A stretch of 64,000 nucleotides of DNA, taken from NCBI GenBank assembly GCA_900557365.1, contig UPXR01000001.1, positions 186,001 through 250,000 of the forward strand, given 5' to 3'. Below the pieces are notes generated by a model, which was not told the DNA's origin, did not search any database, and worked only from the letters and a program-made list of their open reading frames with translations. Both the position numbers and the translations under genes were made by a program. This document shows positions 17,836 through 25,605 of this stretch, one piece after another (positions within the stretch are counted from its first letter, which is position 1; each line of letters starts with the position of its first letter). This DNA comes from an uncultured Dialister sp. GTDB lineage: Bacteria > Bacillota_C > Negativicutes > Veillonellales > Dialisteraceae.

Positions 17836-19110
17836 TTATGAGTCCTTTCTCACCACTGTGCGGTGAAGCTCTGTCCCGTCCGGAAGGTATCCCGTCAGGA
17901 TCAATGCATCCTCCGTTGCTTCCAGGATGCTGTAATTGTTGGTTTCCGGCTGAGGTGCAGCATATTCATCGAGTGAATGGCGCTTCCATAATCCGGGATA
18001 GCGCACATTGCCGCCCAGCCCGACAATGACATACACAGGCCCTTTATCCGAACGGGCAAAATTCTCGATATGTCCCCGGTCCCTGTAGGTATGAAGATGG
18101 GCCGACAGGACAAGATCCACTCCGTTTTCTTCCAGAATCGGCATAAATTCTCTGCCCTCGAAAGAAAAGCCTTCTTCCCTTGCGGGGCGTCCCGTGTCAG
18201 CAAAGCTGTACTGGAGCGGGTCCTTGTGCATAAGAACCACTTTCCACTTTTTATCGGTGGACTTCAAATCATTGGCCAGCCATTCCTTTTCCTTGGCAAA
18301 CAGATCGGGAAGCCATTCGCCTTCTTCTGTTTCCGACGTATCCAGCACGGCAAAGTGAACATCTCCCCAGTCATAGGAATAATAATGCCCCTGATGATTT
18401 TCATTTCCGTTGGAGGGCAGCTGGAAATGAGCCAGGTACCGTTCCGGCATGGCCGTTTTCCAATCCAGGGAATAAGCCTCATGATTTCCCAGGACAGGCG
18501 CCGCCGGAACCTTTTCGATGACATCCTTCACCGTGCGGAACCAGGCCTGCCACTGGTATTCATCCTGCCCGTTGTCCACGATGTCTCCCAGATCCACAAA
18601 GAAAGAAATATCGGGATTCCGGCTGTATGCATCACGGAACAGCTTTTCCCAGTCCGAATAATCAGAACTCTGCGAATCGGAAGTAATCAGCGCCTTGAAG
18701 GCTTTCCCGTCATCGGTTTTCAGGGAATACCAGGGACTCACTTCATTCCCGCTCCTTGTGCGGTATTCATAGTCGGTTCCTTTCTGCAGATTCGTCAGGC
18801 GGGCTGTATACAGGGTGCTGTCGGAAATCCCCCGATTTCCTTTGAGCATCTTCCCGTCCGCCTTTACCGAGCGGATTTCTCCGCTGCCTTTTTTCCGATA
18901 CTCCAGGGTATTGTCTCCGCCTTTGGGCAGCTGCCACATGACGGTACGGCCGGTCTCATTGTCCGCCGCTGCAATCTGCCGGACAGCAAAGGGCCGCATG
19001 GTTTCCTTCACTGCCCCGGACTGCTGCTCCGCACCGCAGCCTGAAATGCCTGCCGCAAGAAGCACAGCCAGGACAATTCCCGCTGCCTTTCCCGTATATC
19101 TGCCGATCAT
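17836..19110 (-). CDS. Purple acid phosphatase-like metallophosphoesterase lipoprotein
   Basis: A 424-residue exported phosphoesterase. The signal peptide ends in a lipobox (ISGC, Cys25). Residues about 40-140 form a fibronectin-like domain of the purple acid phosphatase N-terminal type. The catalytic domain shows LGDIVDNGQDEYQW, LGNHEAYS, LMHKDP and SAHLHTYRDR, the metal ligands of the family. Motif 1 reads ITSDSQSSDYS, without the histidine of ordinary DxH phosphoesterases. It probably hydrolyses phosphate esters outside the inner membrane. Forty-nine bases separate it from the cupin gene upstream and three from the RibD-like gene downstream. Confidence 0.87.
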   Translation of the reverse strand: MIGRYTGKAAGIVLAVLLAAGISGCGAEQQSGAVKETMRPFAVRQIAAADNETGRTVMWQLPKGGDNTLEYRKKGSGEIRSVKADGKMLKGNRGISDSTLYTARLTNLQKGTDYEYRTRSGNEVSPWYSLKTDDGKAFKALITSDSQSSDYSDWEKLFRDAYSRNPDISFFVDLGDIVDNGQDEYQWQAWFRTVKDVIEKVPAAPVLGNHEAYSLDWKTAMPERYLAHFQLPSNGNENHQGHYYSYDWGDVHFAVLDTSETEEGEWLPDLFAKEKEWLANDLKSTDKKWKVVLMHKDPLQYSFADTGRPAREEGFSFEGREFMPILEENGVDLVLSAHLHTYRDRGHIENFARSDKGPVYVIVGLGGNVRYPGLWKRHSLDEYAAPQPETNNYSILEATEDALILTGYLPDGTELHRTVVRKDS

Positions 19111-19159
19111 CCCTATCCCTCCAATCGTTTATTTCTCACGATCCTGCCGCGCTGCCTTT

Positions 19160-19570
19160 CTATTCCTTTACAGCCTTTTCATACTCCTCGTCAGACACTT
19201 CTTCGCACCATTCGTTGGATGGTTCCCCTTTCGGTATCTCCATCGCTACGTGAGAAAACCAGCAGTCCGGTGCCGCGCCGTGCCAATGCTTTACCTCCGG
19301 CGGAATTTCCACGATATCTCCTTCCTGCAGCTTCCGTGCAGGCTTTCCCCATTCCTGGTAATAGCCTGTTCCGCCGACACAGATCAGAATCTGCTCTGCC
19401 TGATGATGAATGTGCCAGTGATTGCGGCAGCCTGGCTCAAAGGTCACATTAAACAGCTTGAAATCTCCCTTCGTCAGTTCCTGCAGGTAGCTTTTCCCTG
19501 TAAAAAACTTGTTATATGGATTTTCCGGTCCCACTGCAAAACGGGTATGATTTTCCTTTGTCCACGCCAT
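19160..19570 (-). CDS. Cupin domain protein
   Basis: A 136-residue single-domain cupin. Motif 1 appears as GCRNHWHIHHQAEQILICVG with three metal-binding histidines and a Glu/Gln. Motif 2 is LQEGDIVEIPPEVKHWHGA. These small cupins are metal-dependent and often act on or sense small organic acids, but no substrate can be given. GGAGG precedes the ATG. It starts 24 bases after the alcohol dehydrogenase gene, in the same direction, with no terminator between, so it is probably co-regulated by the MerR protein. Confidence 0.87.
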   Translation of the reverse strand: MAWTKENHTRFAVGPENPYNKFFTGKSYLQELTKGDFKLFNVTFEPGCRNHWHIHHQAEQILICVGGTGYYQEWGKPARKLQEGDIVEIPPEVKHWHGAAPDCWFSHVAMEIPKGEPSNEWCEEVSDEEYEKAVKE

Positions 19571-19593
19571 AATAATGCCTCCTGCTTACTTTA

Positions 19594-20775
19594 TTACCGA
19601 TAAGACTTCTGATAAATAGCAATGATATCCTCATCAGACAGCTCTGCCGGATCAGCAGCGAACAGACCGCCCATGACTTCTCTCGCATTCTTTGCAAACT
19701 TCGGGAATTCCTCTTCCTGAATGCCGTAGCCGCTCATCTTCAGATCGTCCACTCCGCAGTCCTTCTGCAGCTTAGCCAGTGCTGTAAGGAAATCCTCGGG
19801 ACGGCTGGCATCCTCCATGCCCATGAACCGCGCCATATCAATAAACCGTTCATCACAGCAATGCTTATTGATAAAGGTTTCATAATAGGCCAGGGAAATC
19901 ATGATCAGCCCTGCTCCGTGAGGAAGATTTTCATGATAAGCAGACAGCGCATGCTCCAGAGAATGCTCGGAGGTGCAGGACCCGGTCATCATGGAATATC
20001 CTGACAGCGTATTGCCGAAGGCCACATGTTTTCTTGCCTCCCGATCCGTTCCGTCTGCTACGGCCCGGGCCAGGTAGCGGGAAACATTCTGAATGGCCGT
20101 GGATGCGACCATATCGCTCATCAGGTTACCCCGTCCGGAAATATAGCACTCTGTACTGTGGAATAGAGCATCAAACCCCTGATAAGCGGTGAATGCCGGA
20201 GGAACCGTAGCCATAAGCTCCGGGTCCACAATGGAAAGCACAGGGAAAAGAGCCGGATGAATCACCGCACTCTTTTCATGGGTCTCACTGTTTGTGATGA
20301 CGCCGCCGCAGTCCACTTCGGAACCGGTCCCTGCTGTTGTCGTGATATCCACCATGGGAAGCGGCTGATTTCGGATGGGGAGGCCTTTGCCCGTACCGCC
20401 GGAAATATAGTCCCAGAGAACACCGTCATTCACAGCCATGACAGCAATTGCTTTGGCCGAATCCATGACGGAACCGCCGCCGAGGGCCACCAGGAAGTCC
20501 GCGCCGAATTCTCTGGCTGCTGCAGCTCCTTCCATCACCGTCGTCTGGATCGGATTGGCCTGCACCTTATCAAATACGGCCGTTTCCACCCCTGCCATAT
20601 GGAGTTCTTTTTCTGTCCGTTCCAGATAGCCGTTTGCTCTGGTGGATTTCCCGTTTGAAATAATAATCAGTGCCTTTTTCCCCGGCAAAATCTGTTCATG
20701 AAGATGAGAAAGCTGTCCTTCTCCGAAAAGCCAGCGGGTCGGAACGAATACACTGAATGACTGTCTATTTTCCAT
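19594..20775 (-). CDS. Iron-containing alcohol dehydrogenase
   Basis: A 393-residue group III (Fe-ADH) dehydrogenase, NAD(P)H-linked and cytoplasmic. The cofactor motif is LGGGSVMDSAKAIAVM. The iron ligands lie in GSCTSEHSLEHALSAYH and the following NLPHGAGLIM. The N-terminus FSVFVPTRWLFGEGQL resembles butanol dehydrogenase and related enzymes. The start at 20775 was chosen because AGGTG stands before it; the longer frame runs through the promoter. It is first in a likely four-gene unit and its promoter holds a MerR-type palindrome. Aldehyde reduction is the probable role. Confidence 0.9.
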   Translation of the reverse strand: MENRQSFSVFVPTRWLFGEGQLSHLHEQILPGKKALIIISNGKSTRANGYLERTEKELHMAGVETAVFDKVQANPIQTTVMEGAAAAREFGADFLVALGGGSVMDSAKAIAVMAVNDGVLWDYISGGTGKGLPIRNQPLPMVDITTTAGTGSEVDCGGVITNSETHEKSAVIHPALFPVLSIVDPELMATVPPAFTAYQGFDALFHSTECYISGRGNLMSDMVASTAIQNVSRYLARAVADGTDREARKHVAFGNTLSGYSMMTGSCTSEHSLEHALSAYHENLPHGAGLIMISLAYYETFINKHCCDERFIDMARFMGMEDASRPEDFLTALAKLQKDCGVDDLKMSGYGIQEEEFPKFAKNAREVMGGLFAADPAELSDEDIIAIYQKSYR

Positions 20776-20813
20776 AAGTAACACCTCGTCTGTCCAACAA
20801 AAAATTTTCTGAT

Positions 20814-20842
20814 TTGACAAAGCCCTACCTTTTCGATATGCT
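20814..20842 (+). promoter_or_regulatory. Promoter of the merR-family gene
   Basis: TTGACA (20814-20819), 17-base spacer, TATGCT (20837-20842). The palindrome at 20870-20885 falls in the transcribed leader, a place where bound regulator could block or reduce its own transcription. Confidence 0.65.
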
Positions 20843-20861
20843 TTTATCAATTCAATTTCAT

Positions 20862-20890
20862 TCTATAGATTAAAGTGCACTTTAAGTCAA
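20862..20890 (-). promoter_or_regulatory. Alcohol dehydrogenase promoter with 16-bp palindromic operator
   Basis: Minus strand TTGACT (20885-20890), 17-base spacer, TATAGA (20862-20867). The spacer is filled by the perfect palindrome TTAAAGTGCACTTTAA (20870-20885). MerR-family activators bind such palindromes between -35 and -10. The layout closely resembles AdhR-type promoters (CTTGACTTAAAGT...) of Bacillus, from general knowledge. Confidence 0.82.
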
Positions 20891-20925
20891 GACTTTTTTC
20901 AAAAAATCGAAAGGAATGAAGCAAA

Positions 20926-21402
20926 ATGTTCTATACGGCCGGAGAAGCTGCAAAAATCCTTGGCATTACCGCCTCTGCCATTCGCTATTATGATAAGGAA
21001 GGCCTTCTGCCCTGTCTGGAAAAGACCTCCGGAGGCATCCGCATGTTCCGTGAGGAAGACCTGGTGAGCCTTCGCCTGATTCGCTGCCTCAAGAAAGCCG
21101 GACTTCCCCTGAAAGAAATCCGCCGTTTCATGAATCTTCCCGATGACGGAGAGGAAACCATCCGCACCCGGCTTTCCATTCTGCTCCGGCAGAAAGAGGT
21201 CCTGCAGCAAAAGCAAAAGGAACTGGATGAGATGATGAACGTAGTCAACTATAAAATCTGGTATTATACAACCAGTCAGGCGGAGGGAACTACCCGAAAG
21301 GTCTCTTCCCTGTCCGAAGGAGAACTTCCCAAAGAAGTTCGTTCCGGGTATGCTGTCCTCCATACCTCCTCCGCTGCCGATTTGCTGCAGTCCCGGCGGT
21401 AA
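20926..21402 (+). CDS. MerR family transcriptional regulator (AdhR-like)
   Basis: A 158-residue regulator. The winged helix is FYTAGEAAKILGITASAIRYYDKEGLLPCL, followed by FREEDLVSLRLIRCLKKAGLPLKEI and a coiled-coil dimerisation helix (about 75-110, LLRQKEVLQQKQKELDEMMN). The C-terminal about 45 residues have no cysteine pair, so metal sensing is unlikely. It is divergent from the alcohol dehydrogenase gene and is the obvious ligand for the palindrome between them. The inducer is unknown; aldehydes or other electrophiles are the usual signal for AdhR-like members. Confidence 0.88.
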   Translation: MFYTAGEAAKILGITASAIRYYDKEGLLPCLEKTSGGIRMFREEDLVSLRLIRCLKKAGLPLKEIRRFMNLPDDGEETIRTRLSILLRQKEVLQQKQKELDEMMNVVNYKIWYYTTSQAEGTTRKVSSLSEGELPKEVRSGYAVLHTSSAADLLQSRR

Positions 21403-21411
21403 AGAAAAAAG

Positions 21412-21462
21412 AAAAAGTCCTTGAGAGACTCCGGTCTGCCGGCTGTCTCCCAGGGGCTTTTT
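21412..21462. terminator. Terminator after the merR-family gene
   Basis: AAAAAG and GAGAC arms pair with GTCTC and CTTTTT in an imperfect long hairpin between convergent genes. Confidence 0.75.
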
Positions 21463-21528
21463 ATATGCAATCCTCAATGAAGTTTTATATTTTCTGTCTT
21501 TTCTGTACGGCGTCTCCCATCTTCCTTC

Positions 21529-22338
21529 TTACAGCCCTTCCAGGATTTCCGCCACACCGTCTTCCTCATTGCTGCCGCAGATGTACCGGGCTGCCTCTCT
21601 GGCATCAGGTTCCGCATTGGCTACCGCATAGGAAAAACGGGCCAGCTGCAGAAGAGGCACATCATTTTCTGTATTCCCGAAAGCCGCTGTCTCCTCCGGA
21701 CGAATTCCCCATTTCCTCATCAGGAAGGATACCGCTGAGGCTTTGCTGACTCCTTTCTTATGAAGATCGATAAAATCATCTCCCGGATAAACAATGTCTG
21801 CTCTTGCAGCAAATTTTTTATCCAGTATCTCCCGCATCGTCTTCCGCTTTTCCTCATCCGGCTCCGAAAATACGACACGGGTGACCGGCTGCTTCGGAAA
21901 ATAGAAAGCTTCTCCGATGGACTCGGGAAAAACCGCTCTGTATTTTTTATACTTTTCCTCCGTTCCGTCCGGCTTATCCATGTAAATCCGGTCCTCTGCA
22001 AAAAAAGTCGCGTGCCATCCCTGTTTTCGTCCCTCCTGCAGAATTTCCGAAGCCAGCGCTGGCTCCAAGCCCTCCTGCAGAAGTGTCTCTCCGCTTTCGC
22101 TCATTTTGATCCAGGAGCCGGTATAGCAGACAACGGGGACATTCCCCAGCCCGAGGAGATTGACCTGGATTTGGGCAGAGCGCCACATTCTCCCGGTCGC
22201 AATGACAATGCGGATTCCTCTTTCCATGGCCCGATGAATGGCCTCTTTTGAACGGTCCGAAATGCTCATATCATCGTGAAGCAGTGTCCCGTCCAGATCA
22301 ATGGCCGCAAGTCTGATTCCCATACCTTCCTTTTTCAT
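21529..22338 (-). CDS. HAD-superfamily sugar-phosphatase-like hydrolase (Cof type)
   Basis: A 269-residue cytoplasmic phosphatase of the Cof/HAD-IIB group. Motif I is AAIDLDGTLL with the nucleophile Asp, motif II VIATGR, motif III the Lys in SKASAVSFLM, and motif IV AFGNTENDVPLLQLA. The middle about 90 residues are the type IIB cap domain. Substrate is usually a sugar phosphate, pyridoxal phosphate or flavin phosphate and cannot be fixed here. The start may be at 22338 (AAAGGA ahead) or five codons in, at 22323. It is a single-gene unit. Confidence 0.87.
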   Translation of the reverse strand: MKKEGMGIRLAAIDLDGTLLHDDMSISDRSKEAIHRAMERGIRIVIATGRMWRSAQIQVNLLGLGNVPVVCYTGSWIKMSESGETLLQEGLEPALASEILQEGRKQGWHATFFAEDRIYMDKPDGTEEKYKKYRAVFPESIGEAFYFPKQPVTRVVFSEPDEEKRKTMREILDKKFAARADIVYPGDDFIDLHKKGVSKASAVSFLMRKWGIRPEETAAFGNTENDVPLLQLARFSYAVANAEPDAREAARYICGSNEEDGVAEILEGL

Positions 22339-22463
22339 CCTCCCATTCCTTTCTGTCCGATTGGCTTTCCTCATCTTCCCTTTAAGGGGAACCTGCCGCC
22401 CGGTTCCTTCTCCGGCCGGACTGTCCCGTTTGGCTTTTCCTTATTATATCATTTCCCTGCGAA

Positions 22464-22487
22464 CCATCTTCCGTATCCAGAAGATGG
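22464..22487. repeat. Perfect inverted repeat upstream of the DMT transporter gene
   Basis: CCATCTTC (22464-22471), 8-base loop, GAAGATGG (22480-22487). It lies just before the TATAAT at 22512-22517. It could be an operator or a weak terminator for the plus strand. Confidence 0.5.
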
Positions 22488-22547
22488 CTGTTTATAAAAA
22501 GTTTGGTATAGTATAATAATGTCAATTTCATCATAAAGGAGATTTCT

Positions 22548-23423
22548 ATGAAGTATCGTTTTCTCATGCTTCTGGCAGCCCTCATCTGGGGCTTTGCCTT
22601 TGTAGCCCAGGTCGTCGGCCTTGATTCCGTCGGTCCCTATACCTTCAACGGAGTGCGCTTTCTCATCGGGACCTGCGCCCTTCTTCCCCTTGCTTTCCGC
22701 GCCCGGAAGGAAGAAAATCCCGTTCCCTCAGACATCCCCTTCTGGGCAGCCTGCCTCATGGTGGGCATTCCCCTTTTTGCAGGCGCCACACTGCAGCAGG
22801 TAGGCCTGCAGTACACCACAGCCTCAAAATCCAGTCTTCTCACTGCCACCTATATTTTGATGGTGCCTCTTTTCGGTATTTTTCTCCGGAAAGCTCTCCG
22901 TCTTTTCCATGTCATCGGTGCTTTTTTTGCTATTATAGGCGTTTATTTCATCTCCATCACCGGAGATTTCACCATCAGCGCCGGAGATTCGCTTTCCCTG
23001 ATCTGTGCTGTCGGCTTCACGGTGCAGATTCTGGTCATGGATTACCTCACACAGCGATTCTCCCCGATCCTTCTTTCTGCAGGCCAGTTTTTCACGACCG
23101 GTGTGCTGAACCTGATCCTGGCTTTTCTTTTTGAAACGCCCACCCTGTCCGGACTGGAAGGCGCCCTCTGGCCTCTTCTTTATACAGGGATTCTTTCCAC
23201 CGGTGTCGCCTATACGCTGCAGTCCGTAGGGCAGAAATACGTTCCTGCCACCGAGGCATCCATGCTGCTCAGTATGGAAATGGTCTTCGGAAGCCTGTCC
23301 GGTATCCTCTTCATGGGCGATACCTTCTCGTCCCGTCAGTATATCGGCATTGCCGCCATGATTATCGGTGTCTTTCTTTCTCAGATTCCCAGCCGGGTCA
23401 TTTTCAATCCGGGGAAAAAATAA
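22548..23423 (+). CDS. DMT superfamily (EamA) transporter
   Basis: A 291-residue inner-membrane protein with ten predicted helices in two EamA repeats. Repeat 1 begins LMLLAALIWGFAFVAQVVGLDSVGPYTFNG and repeat 2 ISAGDSLSLICAVGFTVQILVMDYL. GVAYTLQSVGQKYVPATEASMLLSMEMVF is the signature end of repeat 2. Such proteins export amino acids or other metabolites; substrate unknown. AAAGGAG precedes the ATG. It is followed 24 bases later by a 2-hydroxyacid dehydrogenase, so the two are probably co-transcribed. Confidence 0.88.
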   Translation: MKYRFLMLLAALIWGFAFVAQVVGLDSVGPYTFNGVRFLIGTCALLPLAFRARKEENPVPSDIPFWAACLMVGIPLFAGATLQQVGLQYTTASKSSLLTATYILMVPLFGIFLRKALRLFHVIGAFFAIIGVYFISITGDFTISAGDSLSLICAVGFTVQILVMDYLTQRFSPILLSAGQFFTTGVLNLILAFLFETPTLSGLEGALWPLLYTGILSTGVAYTLQSVGQKYVPATEASMLLSMEMVFGSLSGILFMGDTFSSRQYIGIAAMIIGVFLSQIPSRVIFNPGKK

Positions 23424-23447
23424 TAGATTCATGAAAGGAGTTTTCCC

Positions 23448-24392
23448 ATGAAACATATCGTCATCGCACAGCCTCTCGGCATTTCTTCCGCTCTTTTCCG
23501 CAAGCTTTCCCAGCCGCTGGAAGAAAAGGGCTTTACCTTTACTGTTTTTGATACCGTTCCGCAGGACCAGCAGGAACTGGGCCGACGCATCGGGGATGCA
23601 GACCTTCTGGTCATTGCCAATTATCCGCTGAAAAAGGAAGCACTGGACTGTGCCTCCTCGCTGAAATACATCTGCGTTGCCTTCACCGGCGTCGACCATG
23701 TGGACCTGGATGCCTGCCGGGAACGGAACATCTCTGTTTCCAACTGCGCCGGCTACTCCACCCAATCCGTGGCAGAGCTTGTTTTCGGTCTGATTCTGTC
23801 TCTGCTCCGGAAAATTCCCGAAGGAAATGAAACAGTTCGAAACGGCGGGACATCTGCCGGTCTCCGCGGTCAGGAAATCGGAGGAAAAACACTGGGCATC
23901 ATCGGCACCGGCGCTATCGGCTGCCGGGTTGCCGAAATCGCAAAGGTATTCGGTGCCCATGTCATCGGCTTCAGCCGGAGCAGAAAATCCCCGATCATCT
24001 CCTATACCGACCTGGATACTCTCCTCCGGACCAGCGACATCGTCACCGTTCACCTTCCCCTCAATGAGGAAACCCGCCGTTTTCTGAATAAGGAAAAGCT
24101 TTCCCTTCTGAAGGAAAATGCCGTCCTCATCAATACGGCCCGCGGCGGTGTCATCGACAATGATGCCCTGGCCGAACTTCTCACAGAAGGAAAAATCCGC
24201 GCTGCCGGCATCGATGTATTTGACAGCGAGCCCCCGCTCTCCCGGGATACGCCCCTCCTCTCCGCGCCCCATACCGTTCTCATGCCCCATATCGGCTTTG
24301 ACACGGAGGAATCCATGGAACGGAGAGCAGCCATCGTCATGGATAACCTGACCAGCTATCTGGAAGGAAAACAGAAAAATATCATCTGCTGA
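23448..24392 (+). CDS. D-2-hydroxyacid dehydrogenase (NAD-dependent)
   Basis: A 314-residue cytoplasmic oxidoreductase that interconverts a 2-oxo acid and a D-2-hydroxy acid. The dinucleotide motif is GIIGTGAIGCRVAEIAKVFG. The catalytic Arg is in NTARGGVIDNDALAELL, the Glu in DVFDSEPPLS, and the His in MPHIGFDT. Length and order match the glycerate/lactate/phosphoglycerate dehydrogenase family, without the C-terminal ACT domain of SerA. AAAGGAG precedes the ATG. It is downstream of the EamA transporter, which might move its product, though that is inference. Confidence 0.88.
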   Translation: MKHIVIAQPLGISSALFRKLSQPLEEKGFTFTVFDTVPQDQQELGRRIGDADLLVIANYPLKKEALDCASSLKYICVAFTGVDHVDLDACRERNISVSNCAGYSTQSVAELVFGLILSLLRKIPEGNETVRNGGTSAGLRGQEIGGKTLGIIGTGAIGCRVAEIAKVFGAHVIGFSRSRKSPIISYTDLDTLLRTSDIVTVHLPLNEETRRFLNKEKLSLLKENAVLINTARGGVIDNDALAELLTEGKIRAAGIDVFDSEPPLSRDTPLLSAPHTVLMPHIGFDTEESMERRAAIVMDNLTSYLEGKQKNIIC

Positions 24393-24401
24393 ACACAGAA
24401 T

Positions 24402-24470
24402 AAAAGACAGTCCTGCAGACGTCTGCCCACCGGTTCCGTACCGGCTGACACCGTGCAGGGCTGTCTTTTT
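24402..24470. terminator. Bidirectional terminator between convergent genes
   Basis: AAAAGACAGTCCTGCA (24402-24417) pairs with TGCAGGGCTGTCTTTT (24454-24469); an inner CCGGT/ACCGG hairpin sits in the loop. Confidence 0.88.
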
Positions 24471-24482
24471 GATTTCGCCAAT

Positions 24483-25451
24483 TTACGGCAGAAGCTTTTT
24501 CATATTCTCCGGCAGAGGCGCTTTCCACTCTTTGCCTGCAAGAGAGGAAAAGGGGGCTTCCAGATGAGGAAAAACAATCCGTTCCGCATGAAGAAGCTGA
24601 CAGGAAACAGAAAGCGCTTTTGATGCCTCAATGCTTTCCCTGCTGCCGTACTTCCGGTCTCCCAGAATCGGATGCCCCAGGGAAGCAAAATGGAGACGAA
24701 GCTGGTGAGACCGGCCCGTTACCAGGTGAGCCTCCGCCAGAGTAAGAGGAATTCCCCCTGCCGTGAAATTCCGAAGCACCCGATACCGGGTCTCAATCGG
24801 AACCGCGCCGTCCCTTCTTTCCCGATACAGAAATGACCGGTTGGAATTTTTATCTTTCAGCAGATATCCTTTCACTGTCTTTTCTCCGGTGAGCGTACCG
24901 AAAAGAATCGTCACGTAATACTTACGGAGAGTTCTGTCCTTCAGAAGGCTGTTCAGCATCTGCAGCGCAGGCAGATTCTTCCCTGCCAGCACGATTCCGG
25001 AAGTATTTCGGTCCAGCCGGTTGCACACGGACGGCCGAAAAGCAGGCGTCATCGAATCCTTCAGGTAAGAAAGCACGCCGTCATTCAGGGAAGGCGCACC
25101 GGACCCGTCCCGCTGCGAAAGAAGGCCGGCCGGTTTATTGAGAATCAGAATATTTTCATCCTCATAAAGAATCATATCCTGAAAAGAAAAAGGAAAATCC
25201 GGGCTTTCCGTTTCCTTTTCCGTTTTTCCCGCTCCGGAAAACTTCTCCCAGGTTTCCTCGGAAAACCAGACGCGCACGGTATCCCCTTCCTGCAGGATTT
25301 CCTTTCCTTCCGCTTTCCTCCCGTTCAGTGTGATGTTCTTTTTCCGCAGGCTTTTTCGCAGGATTCCTGACGGAGCATCGGGCAGCACACGGAGAAGATA
25401 CCGGAAAAGGTTCTGCCCCGCTTCGGTATTCCTGATGATCAGTTCTTTCAT
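24483..25451 (-). CDS. RluA-family pseudouridine synthase
   Basis: A 322-residue RNA-modifying enzyme that isomerises uridine to pseudouridine, probably in 23S rRNA. An S4-like domain (about 15-70, GILRKSLRKKNITLNGRKA) is followed by the catalytic domain. The active-site aspartate is in NRLDRNTSGIVLAGK. GRSHQLRLHFASLGHPILGD is the family signature. AAAGGAGGAGCT precedes ATG. Which uridine is modified (RluC, RluD or other) cannot be told. The terminator lies directly after the stop codon. Confidence 0.9.
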   Translation of the reverse strand: MKELIIRNTEAGQNLFRYLLRVLPDAPSGILRKSLRKKNITLNGRKAEGKEILQEGDTVRVWFSEETWEKFSGAGKTEKETESPDFPFSFQDMILYEDENILILNKPAGLLSQRDGSGAPSLNDGVLSYLKDSMTPAFRPSVCNRLDRNTSGIVLAGKNLPALQMLNSLLKDRTLRKYYVTILFGTLTGEKTVKGYLLKDKNSNRSFLYRERRDGAVPIETRYRVLRNFTAGGIPLTLAEAHLVTGRSHQLRLHFASLGHPILGDRKYGSRESIEASKALSVSCQLLHAERIVFPHLEAPFSSLAGKEWKAPLPENMKKLLP

Positions 25452-25557
25452 AGCTCCTCCTTTTCACCCATTGTACCATACTTACAGAGAAAACCTCCTT
25501 CTTCCCTTTGCCGAAGGTGTCTCCCGTCCGCAGCATCGGACTTCCTGTTTTCCCCTG

Positions 25558-25593
25558 AAAAAAGAACGGTGAGAAATTTCTCACCGTTCTTTT
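25558..25593 (-). terminator. Terminator of the RND pump genes
   Basis: A perfect 17-bp palindromic arm pair centred at 25576/25577 (AAAAGAACGGTGAGAAA with TTTCTCACCGTTCTTTT). Confidence 0.9.
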
Positions 25594-25605
25594 CTGCCTG
25601 TCCCA

